40,879 nt of DNA, taken from positions 1-40,879 of the forward strand of contig DVOH01000028.1 of the NCBI GenBank assembly GCA_018713745.1, given 5' to 3'. The position numbers and the translations under genes were made by a program. The notes under the pieces are model-generated. The model had not been told where the DNA came from and did not search any database. It was given only the letters and a program-made list of their open reading frames with translations. Positions 18,561 through 27,757 of the stretch are shown here, piece by piece (the stretch's first letter is position 1; each line of letters opens with the position of its first letter). The stretch is from Candidatus Stercoripulliclostridium merdipullorum. GTDB taxonomy: Bacteria > Bacillota > Clostridia > Christensenellales > DTU072.

Positions 18561-18589
18561 TTGACAGGCGGATTTTTCCGGTGTATCAT
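18561..18589 (+). promoter_or_regulatory. tracrRNA promoter
   Basis: TTGACA (18561-18566) - 17 nt - TATCAT (18584-18589); predicted +1 about 18596-18597, at the start of the anti-repeat. Confidence 0.8.
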
Positions 18590-18596
18590 AATAAAT

Positions 18597-18675
18597 AGAA
18601 TAACAAGCGTTCAAATACAAATTTATTCTAATCACTTGTCGCATTGGCGGCGCTCCCGTAAGGGAGATTTTTTTT
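18597..18675 (+). ncRNA. tracrRNA (about 75-80 nt, short form)
   Basis: Anti-repeat gaataacaagc (18598-18608) is an 11-nt perfect complement to the crRNA repeat GCTTGTTATTC. Then gt bulge and tcaaat (18611-18616) pairing with GTTTGA; ends in ctcccGTAAgggag (18653-18666) + T8. Confidence 0.9.
18653..18675 (+). terminator. tracrRNA Rho-independent terminator
   Basis: ctccc-gtaa-gggag-a-tttttttt. Confidence 0.85.
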
Positions 18676-18709
18676 GCCCTTTTGCTTCCCTTCTCGTTAT
18701 TATGGAATG

Positions 18710-18739
18710 ATTATATCATATTTACATGGGGCTTGTATA
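18710..18739 (-). promoter_or_regulatory. Candidate cas operon promoter
   Basis: Minus strand TATACA (18739-18734) - 18 nt - TATAAT (18715-18710) with extended -10 TGA; predicted 5'UTR of about 160 nt. Confidence 0.6.
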
Positions 18740-18740
18740 C

Positions 18741-18772
18741 AAAAAGGTGTCGCACAAAAGCGACACCTTAAA
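18741..18772 (-). terminator. Rho-independent terminator downstream of the membrane protein gene
   Basis: aaggtgtcg...cgacacctt (18744-18752/18761-18769) with T5 on the minus strand. Confidence 0.75.
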
Positions 18773-18780
18773 CGTTTTTT

Positions 18781-19503
18781 TCAGGCGTTTTGCCCGAACA
18801 GGCGATCCAAAAGTTCGTTCGCCTCGAAGGATTGATACGTTCGTACCGTGATGTGACGCATTTCGTCCTCCGCAGGATAACGGATGCGATAGGTATAAAT
18901 TGCGGCGTTCTGCTCGACCGAATATCGCACCTCGATTCCGCGATACACGGTTTTGCTCGGGAGCGTTGCGTCCCGAAACGCGCTGTCCAGATGTCCCCGA
19001 TACTTCCACGGGTAGCGATCGATGCGGAAGTCCTCGATCGCCTCGTCAAGGACAATGCCATCGAGGCGCAAGCCAACCGCTTCGGTTTTCTCGCCCGCCC
19101 CGTACGTCAATACCGAGCACGCAGTCATCAGGGTCTGCATTTCGATCGGAAGAACCGTGCCGCCGTATTGCGCGTGAAACTCCTCCTGCGACGCAATGCT
19201 GACGAAGGACAAGAGCGTACTGTCGCTGTAATACTCGCCTGCCGGGTCTTCCACCGAGGGTTGATCGGGTGGCGTCGCCGGCTCCTCTTTGGGGAGTAGT
19301 TGCAGGGGCAGTACCACCGCCGCGGCAACGACAAGAATCGTCATGCACGCCGCAAGCGCATAGCGCATACGGCGTGCGGAAGTTTTGGTCGGGCGCGAAG
19401 GCTCTTCCCCTGCGGCATGCAGGCGGTTGAGATCGCGCGAACGGTCGCGGCAAGGTTGCCGACGAAATTCCTGTATATAGTCATCGATTTTTTTCGGTTG
19501 CAT
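18781..19503 (-). CDS. Single-pass membrane protein, candidate anti-sigma-like protein
   Basis: 240 aa, N-terminal cytoplasmic segment, TM 'YALAACMTILVVAAAVVLPLQLL', extracytoplasmic C-terminus; adjacent to a sigma factor gene. Confidence 0.5.
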   Translation of the reverse strand: MQPKKIDDYIQEFRRQPCRDRSRDLNRLHAAGEEPSRPTKTSARRMRYALAACMTILVVAAAVVLPLQLLPKEEPATPPDQPSVEDPAGEYYSDSTLLSFVSIASQEEFHAQYGGTVLPIEMQTLMTACSVLTYGAGEKTEAVGLRLDGIVLDEAIEDFRIDRYPWKYRGHLDSAFRDATLPSKTVYRGIEVRYSVEQNAAIYTYRIRYPAEDEMRHITVRTYQSFEANELLDRLFGQNA

Positions 19504-19532
19504 CCCCTTGTTCTCCTCTTAGTTATTATGGC

Positions 19533-20411
19533 TTAGCTGAAATAAATGCTGTCGGCAGCGTCCAGCTCTCCGTATGCACCGACGCAGTACCAGTCCGAAG
19601 TCGACGAACCGAGTCCCGCTTCGACCCGCAGCATAATTACGGTGCGGAAGGGCGTCGAACCACCGTTGTAGAAGTCGATCTTGCGATATCCGAACACCTG
19701 CATAATGTGCTTGGCGGTATAGTGCGAATAGTAAAGGGTAAAGGCGTTGTTTTGATCGGAGTAGGTAGCAAACCCGTAATCGTCAACGTACAGCGACACC
19801 GTTCTGCCCGCGTCGATCTGGGCTTTGAGGGCGCTGAAATTGATCGTCGTGCCGCTCATAACGCTTGTATTGTGCATTGTATACCCTTTGCTTGACGCAT
19901 AGCTGCGCAGACCGTTCAAAAAATCGGGTCGGGACGTCCCGTTCTGGACGCTGTTGGTCCCCATCCGGTTGTAAAGGTCCGCAATGACGTTTTGGATCGT
20001 AGACGAAACATACGTCATCGGCAAATAATAGTAATATCCCGTGCGTTGCATCCCGGGCGTAAAATTAGGAATCAGGCCGGTTTGTCCCTTATCGTAGAAT
20101 CCGATCAGCGTGGCGCCCGCAACCGGTGCGCAAGCATTGGGGTAGCTCGTCATATTACCGTTGTAATACTTGGGGTAATTGTTGTTGTTGGGAATGGATT
20201 CGGTGATCGTGCGTGAGGTGTAGCGGATCGTCTCGCTCGAAGATCCTACCAAAGACAGCGTCGTCGCTCCTGCGCCGTAATATTGGACTTCGGCGGCATC
20301 GTCGGTTGCGGCAAACGCGGTGCCTAAGGTACCGATGCCGAGGGTTGCGACCATCGCGACGGCGACGATCAGAACAAACAGTTTGAGAAGATTGGGGGTT
20401 TTGTGTTTCAT
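19533..20411 (-). CDS. Secreted C39-like (papain-fold) peptidase candidate
   Basis: Signal peptide 'LFVLIVAVAMVATLGIGTLGTAFA'; 'YPNACAPVAGATLIGFYDKG' (putative catalytic Cys), 'YSHYTAKHIMQVFGYRKI' (putative His). Confidence 0.55.
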   Translation of the reverse strand: MKHKTPNLLKLFVLIVAVAMVATLGIGTLGTAFAATDDAAEVQYYGAGATTLSLVGSSSETIRYTSRTITESIPNNNNYPKYYNGNMTSYPNACAPVAGATLIGFYDKGQTGLIPNFTPGMQRTGYYYYLPMTYVSSTIQNVIADLYNRMGTNSVQNGTSRPDFLNGLRSYASSKGYTMHNTSVMSGTTINFSALKAQIDAGRTVSLYVDDYGFATYSDQNNAFTLYYSHYTAKHIMQVFGYRKIDFYNGGSTPFRTVIMLRVEAGLGSSTSDWYCVGAYGELDAADSIYFS

Positions 20412-20456
20412 TGAGGACTCCTCCGTTGTAAATTTGAAGCGTAATCTCTTACCCTT

Positions 20457-21134
20457 CTACTTATATAACGCAGGAACGACGGGCGCTGTCTTGTCCTGAT
20501 CGGTATTATTTACGATTGTTTTGCTCAAAATCTGATTCGACACGGGTTCCGGAGGTTGTTCGGGTTCTTCTTCCACCGCCCAGCCGTCCGCTTTCAGCCT
20601 TAAGGTAAGAATTTCTTTGACCTTGCGGCACAGGCGCTCCGCCTGCGCTTTGGTGCGACCGGTGTCGCGCGCGATTTCTCGCACCGAACGCTCGCGGTAC
20701 ACCATCAGCCAAAACACTTCGCGCTCGGCGTCGTTCATTTCCCGCGCCGCGCGGACGAAACTTTGCTTCAGCTCCATCTGCCTGATCGTCGTTTCGGTCG
20801 GATCGTACGAGCCGCATTCTTCAAACGCTTCGGGCTCGAACGGAATTTCCCTGCGGTCGGCGCGCCTGCAACGCGACTTTGCCATATTCTCGATGACCTT
20901 GATCAGGTAGGCTTCGCCGTTGCCCGTAAACCGGAGCCGGGCACAGATCGTATGAATCCGCATCCAAAAGTCCTGCACCAGATCGTCGGCATCCGCCGCA
21001 ACTTTCAGATAGCGGTATGCAGCCAAAAACAGACGGTCTCCCATCAGGCAATGCAAGGCTTCGACTGCTCCTTTTTTCCCGCGACGGATTTCTTCCATCC
21101 GCAGGTTGATTTCCACGATTCTGTCCGACTTCAA
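20457..21134 (-). CDS. Sigma-70 family (ECF-type) RNA polymerase sigma factor
   Basis: 'ADADDLVQDFWMRIHTICARLRFTGNGEAYLIKVIENMAKSRCRR' and 'EREVFWLMVYRERSVREIARDTGRTKAQAERLCRKVKEIL'. TTG start. Confidence 0.75.
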   Translation of the reverse strand: MKSDRIVEINLRMEEIRRGKKGAVEALHCLMGDRLFLAAYRYLKVAADADDLVQDFWMRIHTICARLRFTGNGEAYLIKVIENMAKSRCRRADRREIPFEPEAFEECGSYDPTETTIRQMELKQSFVRAAREMNDAEREVFWLMVYRERSVREIARDTGRTKAQAERLCRKVKEILTLRLKADGWAVEEEPEQPPEPVSNQILSKTIVNNTDQDKTAPVVPALYK

Positions 21135-21220
21135 AGGCTGCTTTCTCCTACGGAATTATCATAACGCAAAATTGTCGGAACCGTCAAATATTTGCTTCTT
21201 CTCTTTTATCTTATATATAT

Positions 21221-21249
21221 AAAAAGAGCGCCGAGGCGCTCTTTTTTTG
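21221..21249. terminator. Bidirectional Rho-independent terminator
   Basis: aaaaagagcgc-cgag-gcgctcttttttt. Confidence 0.8.
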
Positions 21250-21324
21250 GCAATCCGAAGATTATACGCTCCGCTTATCGTCCGCTTATCGTCCGATTTG
21301 CGTGGTCCGCGGCGACTTTGCGTT

Positions 21325-22866
21325 TTATCCGCGAGAAACGATATAGTGCATCTCGGCTCCGTCCGCACCCGTGACCGTCAGAACGGTTACGTCGCCGCTT
21401 GTTTCCGCGACCATCGCCGTCGACGAAAGATTGACGTCGCTGAAAATCACGGTATCGGACGTGCCGTCCGTCAGCTTATATCCGCCGCTTGCCGTGACGC
21501 TCAGATAATATCCGCCGTTGACCGCGGCAAACTTCTCCTTGCTTTCGGCACCCGTGCGGAGATTGCGGGCATAGAGATAGGTTTCCCGCACCACCGAGGT
21601 GTCGGGTTGCGTCACCTCTTCGGTTTTTCGATAATACAGTATGCCGTTGTCGCTGACCCGCGCATTGGTCATTTCGCTCGTCAGACGGAAAACGACCTCC
21701 TTCTTCTCGTTGAAGTAAACACCGTTGTCGCTTGCAAACAATCCGTTTCCGACATAAGAAATATAGCTGTTTTCGATGAAGTTACTGAGCTCTTTCTTGT
21801 CGCCGTACACTTTGGTTTCCGCCCCGTTACCGACCAACACATAGGATCCGTCCACCGCAAGGAACTGCGCCCCGGGCAAAAGTTCCTGCAGATCGACATA
21901 GACTTTGAGTTTTTCATTGAACGTCTGCAAAAAGACTTGGGCGCCGAGATATTTTTTACTGCCGATTTTTTGTACTTCGAGCGTCGCGTACTCGGTCGAA
22001 ATCGCCTGCACGCGGTCAACCAGATAATCGAAGTTCATCCCTTTGACCTTGTCTTTTTTGACGTCGTAGCGTTTGGTCACCAGACGGTAGCGACTTTCCA
22101 CGCCCGAAGAAGCGTCGATAAAGTCGTATTTGTTGCTTTCCTGATGGACGCGGTAAGCATATTGAATATATAAATAATTCTTGACCGACCACATCGTAAA
22201 GTCATCCATCCCGACTTCGGCTTCCGCCATCGCCGCCACGTCGACGATGCGGATCAATCCGCCTTCTTTGTCGTAAACATAAAGATATGCTCCGCCCGCA
22301 CTGCCGAAGGCGATATCGTAGTCTTCGAGTTCCAAAAACGCTCCCCGATGCGTCAGCGGCTGATAGTCGGCATTGACCGAATAGGTCACTCCGTTGCCGT
22401 CGGCATCCAGCGCGTACACTTTGCCGTCGTCAAACAGCAATTCGCCCGTTTCGCCGTTATAGCGCGCGGGCGTTTTGACCGAGGCGATCAGCTCGGCTTT
22501 GCTGCCGTAATAATTGTAAGTCGTTTTTCCGTCCGTCCCCGCAACGGAACCATAATAAATTCCGTCCGCAACTTTGATGTACGGGGTGTTTCCCGATACA
22601 AACGTTTGCGATTTGGTCGCGTAAAGTCCGTATGTGACCAAGCCACTGTTGACTTTGCTGACCGACAAAACGCCCGTGCCGTCAATCGAATTGACATTGT
22701 AACCGTTGATCGCCTGCGCATAATCGACAACGGTAACAGGATTCCGATCGTCCGTGCCTTCCAGCAGCTTTGCCGTCTGTTTGCTCGCTTTACAGCCGGT
22801 CAGCCCGATCGCAAGCGCAAGAACGGTCAGAACGCAAAGCGCAATCATGACAACTCTTTTTTTCAT
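21325..22866 (-). CDS. Lipoprotein of unknown function
   Basis: 513 aa; lipobox 'VLALAIGLTGC'. Confidence 0.7.
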   Translation of the reverse strand: MKKRVVMIALCVLTVLALAIGLTGCKASKQTAKLLEGTDDRNPVTVVDYAQAINGYNVNSIDGTGVLSVSKVNSGLVTYGLYATKSQTFVSGNTPYIKVADGIYYGSVAGTDGKTTYNYYGSKAELIASVKTPARYNGETGELLFDDGKVYALDADGNGVTYSVNADYQPLTHRGAFLELEDYDIAFGSAGGAYLYVYDKEGGLIRIVDVAAMAEAEVGMDDFTMWSVKNYLYIQYAYRVHQESNKYDFIDASSGVESRYRLVTKRYDVKKDKVKGMNFDYLVDRVQAISTEYATLEVQKIGSKKYLGAQVFLQTFNEKLKVYVDLQELLPGAQFLAVDGSYVLVGNGAETKVYGDKKELSNFIENSYISYVGNGLFASDNGVYFNEKKEVVFRLTSEMTNARVSDNGILYYRKTEEVTQPDTSVVRETYLYARNLRTGAESKEKFAAVNGGYYLSVTASGGYKLTDGTSDTVIFSDVNLSSTAMVAETSGDVTVLTVTGADGAEMHYIVSRG

Positions 22867-23000
22867 GGGACACCTCCTTTCGTCGTGCTAAAGCACTTTT
22901 CTATATTATACGACAACTTTCGACGGAATGCAAGACGGGATGTGAAAAAACAAGGAGGCTACCGCCTCCCCATACAATCAATCCGATCATTATTTGCGAA

Positions 23001-23036
23001 AACGGGAATCCTAATATAGAATTTAGGATTCCCGTT
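23001..23036. terminator. Hairpin/terminator-like element
   Basis: aacgggaatccta (23001-23013) / taggattcccgtt (23024-23036), 13-bp perfect stem. Confidence 0.5.
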
Positions 23037-23061
23037 CGTGTCGCTTAAAAAATTTATTTTT

Positions 23062-24519
23062 TTATCGGTTGTCGGCTTCTTCTTGCAGCATTTGTCTGAC
23101 GTCAACGTCTTCGGCGCTTCTGCCGAGCGTCTTTGCCATCTCGGCGACTTCCTTTTTGCCGAGGTTGTAAATCAGCAAAAACGACACAAGCATCACCACC
23201 GCACCGATCAGCATCAGCCCGACCGACATCCGCACCATGCGTTCCGATACGCCGGGGAGTTGGTTGCCGATGGGATTTGCCTGCGGATTGTAATCCACCG
23301 CCTGCATACACAAAAGCGGCAGCGACAAAGCTACCCCTTGCGAAATCTTGCGGAACAGACTGTACATGGCATAGATACTTCCCTCTTCCCGGGTGCCCGT
23401 CTTGATCTCCTGATAATCGATGCAATCGTTGACCATCGCCCACGCGATCAGATTGAACATGCCGCCGCCCAACTGAATCACCATCAGACCCGCGATATAG
23501 ATATACGAACCCGTTTTGTCGGCGGGAACGGGAACGATCAGCATAACGATTCCCGCAACGATGCTGAGCGCAAACGGAACGCCGACGGCGTATTTTTTGC
23601 CGAAGCGGCGGACGAGCTTAGCGGTAAACGGGATAAAGAACACCATCGGGAGATAGGTCAGAATGCTTGCCACCGTCACCATGGTTCCCGCGTCGCCGAA
23701 ATGCACTTGGAACAACCACTTGGTCGTCTGCGTGCTGGACATCAAAAAGACGATGGACGCAAACGTGGCAAGGCAGAGCGCAAGAAGAGGACGGTTGTGC
23801 AAAAAGCCTTTGATGGTTTTGAAATAGTTGAATCTTTGTCTGTGTTCGACGGGAACGACGACGCGTTCGGTCGTCATACGGATACAGAGCATATAGGCGA
23901 CAAACGCAATCGCTCCCATTCCGAGTCCGATCCAGATCAGCCGGTCGCCGATAATGTTGTCGTTTTGATCGTATACCAAAAGAGGCAGAAGCATACAGAT
24001 CGCACCGCCGATCGCCGCCCCGATGCTGCGCCAGGTCGACAGTTGCGTCCGTTCGATGGGATCGCCCGTAATCGCACTGCTCAGCGCGCCGTACGGCACG
24101 TTGAGGAAGGTATAGCAGACATCCCACAAAAGATACGTCACGATGCAGACTGCGATTTTGACCCACGCCGCGGCGTCGGGAATGGGTAAAAACACCAACG
24201 CGCCCGACACGATCAGCCCGATCGATCCGATTTTGATCCAGGGCTTGAACTTGCTTTTGCCTTTCCCGATACGGACGGCATCCATAACGCCGCCCATGAT
24301 CGGATCGTTGATGCCGTCCCAGACCTTGGTCAGAATAATGATGACAGCCCACGCCGCCGTCGAAATACCGATGTATTGCGTATAAAAATCGACCATGAAC
24401 GCCGAAATCAACGCAAAACTCATATTGCATCCGAAATCGCCGAAGGCGTATCCTATTTTATCTTTCCAACCGAATTTGGGAAGAGCGGTTGCGGAATTGG
24501 CGATAACGTTCGGTTCCAT
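23062..24519 (-). CDS. GPH-family (MFS-like) sugar:cation symporter
   Basis: ORF 23062..24528; 'KIGYAFGDFGCNMSFALISAFMVDFYTQYIGI', 'VWDGINDPIMGGVMDAV'; 12-TM pattern. Confidence 0.85.
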   Translation of the reverse strand: MEPNVIANSATALPKFGWKDKIGYAFGDFGCNMSFALISAFMVDFYTQYIGISTAAWAVIIILTKVWDGINDPIMGGVMDAVRIGKGKSKFKPWIKIGSIGLIVSGALVFLPIPDAAAWVKIAVCIVTYLLWDVCYTFLNVPYGALSSAITGDPIERTQLSTWRSIGAAIGGAICMLLPLLVYDQNDNIIGDRLIWIGLGMGAIAFVAYMLCIRMTTERVVVPVEHRQRFNYFKTIKGFLHNRPLLALCLATFASIVFLMSSTQTTKWLFQVHFGDAGTMVTVASILTYLPMVFFIPFTAKLVRRFGKKYAVGVPFALSIVAGIVMLIVPVPADKTGSYIYIAGLMVIQLGGGMFNLIAWAMVNDCIDYQEIKTGTREEGSIYAMYSLFRKISQGVALSLPLLCMQAVDYNPQANPIGNQLPGVSERMVRMSVGLMLIGAVVMLVSFLLIYNLGKKEVAEMAKTLGRSAEDVDVRQMLQEEADNR

Positions 24520-24540
24520 TGAAAGCACCTCTTTCAGCGT

Positions 24541-26697
24541 TTATTTTTTGATCGTTTGCAGATAGCGTTCGGCATAATTGACCATTTCGTCGTTGAGTTT
24601 GACAAACGGCAGTTTGAGCAACGTGCGGACACGGAAAGGACGAAGCAGACCGATCAGCGGACTGTTTGCCTTTTTGCCCGCAAACTTGGCGATCAACGCT
24701 TTGATTTCGGCATTGTCCAGAAGATCGCCGACCTTGTCGTTCAGACTGAAACAGGTCGGATCGTATTCCCCTTCCTTCTCGTTGAACCAGTTGCGTACCA
24801 TGCTCGGTTCGCCCGACGGCAAACGGTAGTCGGCGGGCGTCTCGCTTACGCCTTCGATCGTCACCTCGTCACGGCAATCCCCTGCGGCAACCGTCACGAC
24901 GTTCTCGCCCGCGGCAATCGCAATCCCCGGGAACACAAACACCTTGTCGCCTTTTTGCGTCATCTCTTTGCCGCCCGCCCGAAGCGTCACTTCGGGCAGA
25001 TTGCTGTATACCTTGATCGTCGTTTCGCCGATCGGACGCTTCGCGTATCGCCGCCCGGCAAGATAGACAAACGGTTGATCCGACCAATAGGCTTTGTATA
25101 AATAGAATGCGTCTTTTTTCAGTTTTCGGTCAAAGGTCACCAGCCCCTTGTTGTTGCGTCCTCGTACCCCGCCTTCGTTGCGCATCGCAGAGCCGAAATC
25201 ATACATATTCCACACAAAACTGCCCCACATCCATTCGGCGGCATTGATACGGGTAATATAGTTTTCGTGGTACTTCGCCTGATACCCTTCGCTGTAATCG
25301 CCCGGGACGGGATCGTCCCCTTGATATCGCACGATGCCTTCGGCGCCGTATTCGGACAGACACAATTTTTTATCGGGGTTCGCGGCGCGCCACTTTTGGA
25401 GCCAGCGATCGAGATCTTTGTACGTCCCCGCATACCAGCCGAAATAATGATTGTATCCGACGAGATCGGTAATCGCGTTAAGTCGCGAATCGACGGGACA
25501 CATCGACACCTGGGCTATCGTCGTAAGGCGGGAAGAATCGAGGCGTTTTGCCAGCGCGTTGAGTTCGACCAGCGCTTCGTAAAGACCTTTGGGTTCTCCC
25601 CCGATCGTCAGCTCGTTGGCAATCCCCCAACAGAAAATCGACGGGTGATTGCGGGCTTGCGTAATCAGCTCGGTCAGTTGCGACTTGGCGTTTGCCTGCC
25701 GCTTTTTGGAAAAGCGCGAAATCACCGGAACTTCCGCCCAGACCAACAATCCTTTGCGGTCGCACAGGGTATAAAAATCATCGTTCTGTTGATAGTGCGC
25801 AAGCCTGACGGCATTGGCGCCGACCTCGAGGATCAGATCGACGTCTTCGGCATGCTCTTTGAAGGTAATGGCATTGCCCATGTTTTCGCGATCCTGATGG
25901 CGCGATACCCCTTTGAGTTTCAGCGGTTTGCCGTTGAGGTACAGCCCCTTCTCCGCGTCGACCTCGATCGTCCTGAACCCCGTTTCGACCTTAACTTCGT
26001 CCTCTTCGAGCCGACAGACGACGGTATAGAGACAGGGATTTCCCACCCCCTGCCACAACACGGGATCTTTGACTTCCAACACCGTCTTTCCGCTGACGGC
26101 AGGAACGGTAACTTCCTGCAAGACCACGCCCGCGGCATCGGTCAATGCAACCGTCATTTTGTCCGAAGCCTCGGTTCCGACTACCTTAACATCGATTTCG
26201 AGCATCCATTTGTCGCCGTTTTTGATGGGCGCCACAAATACGCCTTTGCCGTTTTCGGTCACGTCGAAGTGCTTTGCCGGCAGGCGGATCAGATTGACGC
26301 CGCGATACAGCCCTCCGTAAAACGTGAAGTCCGCCATCGTCGGATATACCGTTTCGTCCGCGGCGTTGCTGACTTCGATGACAAGTTCGTTCTGCGCTCG
26401 GACAAGCCGCCCCGTCAGATCGACGTAGAACGCCGAGTATCCCCCGCGATGCCTTGCCGCCTCGACGCCGTTGACAAACACCTTCGCAACCGAATTGGCG
26501 GCGAGCACTTCGAGAAAAACCGTCCCGTCCGTCCCTTCCAGTTGTTTGCGATACGTTGCGCAATCGCGCACATAACCGTTTGTCCCGTCCTGCCCGTCGA
26601 GATTGTTCCAGGTATGAGGAAGATCGACGGTTACCGTACCGTCACTGCCGCTCGGCGTAAACGCCCAGCCTTGATTGATGCTTTGGATGCTTCGCAT
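24541..26697 (-). CDS. Glycoside hydrolase family 2 (beta-galactosidase/glucuronidase type)
   Basis: 'LKLKGVSRHQDRENMGNAI', 'NHPSIFCWGIANELTIGGEPKG', 'KLCLSEYGAEG'; ATG at 26697 after an RBS. Confidence 0.88.
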   Translation of the reverse strand: MRSIQSINQGWAFTPSGSDGTVTVDLPHTWNNLDGQDGTNGYVRDCATYRKQLEGTDGTVFLEVLAANSVAKVFVNGVEAARHRGGYSAFYVDLTGRLVRAQNELVIEVSNAADETVYPTMADFTFYGGLYRGVNLIRLPAKHFDVTENGKGVFVAPIKNGDKWMLEIDVKVVGTEASDKMTVALTDAAGVVLQEVTVPAVSGKTVLEVKDPVLWQGVGNPCLYTVVCRLEEDEVKVETGFRTIEVDAEKGLYLNGKPLKLKGVSRHQDRENMGNAITFKEHAEDVDLILEVGANAVRLAHYQQNDDFYTLCDRKGLLVWAEVPVISRFSKKRQANAKSQLTELITQARNHPSIFCWGIANELTIGGEPKGLYEALVELNALAKRLDSSRLTTIAQVSMCPVDSRLNAITDLVGYNHYFGWYAGTYKDLDRWLQKWRAANPDKKLCLSEYGAEGIVRYQGDDPVPGDYSEGYQAKYHENYITRINAAEWMWGSFVWNMYDFGSAMRNEGGVRGRNNKGLVTFDRKLKKDAFYLYKAYWSDQPFVYLAGRRYAKRPIGETTIKVYSNLPEVTLRAGGKEMTQKGDKVFVFPGIAIAAGENVVTVAAGDCRDEVTIEGVSETPADYRLPSGEPSMVRNWFNEKEGEYDPTCFSLNDKVGDLLDNAEIKALIAKFAGKKANSPLIGLLRPFRVRTLLKLPFVKLNDEMVNYAERYLQTIKK

Positions 26698-26745
26698 AAC
26701 AAACTCCTTACAAAAGAGTACAAAACTGAATTTTGTTTCGCTTTT

Positions 26746-26774
26746 ATTGTACCCGTTTTCCCCACTGCCGTCAA
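26746..26774 (-). promoter_or_regulatory. Promoter of the GH2-symporter operon
   Basis: Minus strand TTGACG (26774-26769) - 17 nt - TACAAT (26751-26746). Confidence 0.65.
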
Positions 26775-26821
26775 GAGGGGTTTTGCCCGCGCGATGCCCG
26801 AAGCCCGTAGAACGGCGCAAA

Positions 26822-26854
26822 AAAATCTCCGTCGCGCATACCGCTGACGGAGAT
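26822..26854 (-). terminator. Terminator downstream of the Pr6Pr gene
   Basis: tctccgtc...gacggaga hairpin with T7 on the minus strand. Confidence 0.65.
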
Positions 26855-26879
26855 ACCGATTTCCGTACCGAAAAGTACT

Positions 26880-27617
26880 TTATTCCCCTTTATCCGCCTC
26901 TTCTGTCGGGGGTTCAATCGGTTTGCGACCGACCGCTCCATGCCTTTTGGTCAACGCCGCCGCGATTTTACGATCGGCAAACACCGTCAGTCTGCCCAGA
27001 CCGTAAAACGCCGCCGCAAGCGCGGCAACCGTCAGCACGACATAACCGCCCAAGAGATCGACGTCGACGAAGGGATACGGATATCGCGTCGATCCGTAAA
27101 GGGGTGCGCCGAGATCGGCACGCACAAAAATAAAGACGGCATACAAGACGGGATAAATCAGCCAAAGAAGGGCGGCGTTGGGGCGAAGTTTACCGTGCGG
27201 CACAAACAAAATCCAGTCCGCAAGCGCCATCAGCGGGATAACCCCGTGCACGACGTAATTGCCGATCGTCGTCAGGACGGCAATCGTCCCCGTGTTGCCC
27301 ATACTGAATTTCTGCCACGAAAGAAGCGCCCAGTACCCGACAAACGTAATCATAATATAAAACGTGATTCCGGCATGCACGACGGGATTGACGCCGGCGA
27401 CCTCCCCGATTTTGCCCTCTTTCGCCATCTGTACGGCGGAGCGGACGGCAAGCACGAGAAACAGCAACACGGTAAAGACGTTGGTCTGCATCGTATAATA
27501 TACCGCCATCAGGGCGGGAGAACCGCCGATCGTCATGACGACGATCCCGAAGATCCCGATGAGCGACGCGGCGATCCGGAACATCAGCGCAAACAGGCGA
27601 TTGCGGGACAAAATCAT
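26880..27617 (-). CDS. Pr6Pr family membrane protein
   Basis: 'YYTMQTNVFTVLLFL', 'VVHGVIPLMALADWILFVPHG', 'YGSTRYPYPFVDVDLLGGYVVL'. Confidence 0.7.
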   Translation of the reverse strand: MILSRNRLFALMFRIAASLIGIFGIVVMTIGGSPALMAVYYTMQTNVFTVLLFLVLAVRSAVQMAKEGKIGEVAGVNPVVHAGITFYIMITFVGYWALLSWQKFSMGNTGTIAVLTTIGNYVVHGVIPLMALADWILFVPHGKLRPNAALLWLIYPVLYAVFIFVRADLGAPLYGSTRYPYPFVDVDLLGGYVVLTVAALAAAFYGLGRLTVFADRKIAAALTKRHGAVGRKPIEPPTEEADKGE

Positions 27618-27702
27618 ATTCTTTTCCTTATGTAGCGGGATAAAGTAACTATATTGTACAGGAAACGGGTCGTTTCGTCAAGGGGGAGTTGTTCCCGCGC
27701 GG

Positions 27703-27732
27703 TTGACAAAGGGGCACGACAAGGACTATGAT
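27703..27732 (+). promoter_or_regulatory. Promoter of the isochorismatase-like gene
   Basis: TTGACA (27703-27708) - 18 nt - TATGAT (27727-27732). Confidence 0.7.
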
Positions 27733-27757
27733 GAAAAAAACGCTTCGGGAGGTTCCT

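Noticed and set aside
18543-18644. N-terminal extension of the cas9 ORF (MRQVIRINLYLNACYS...)
   Set aside because: Overlies the tracrRNA and lacks a supporting RBS; canonical start MEKFYLGMDIGTNSVG at 18542 has an aggag RBS.
21266-21296. Short tandem 'tccgcttatcg' direct repeats
   Set aside because: Only two and a bit copies in an intergenic region; no supporting context.
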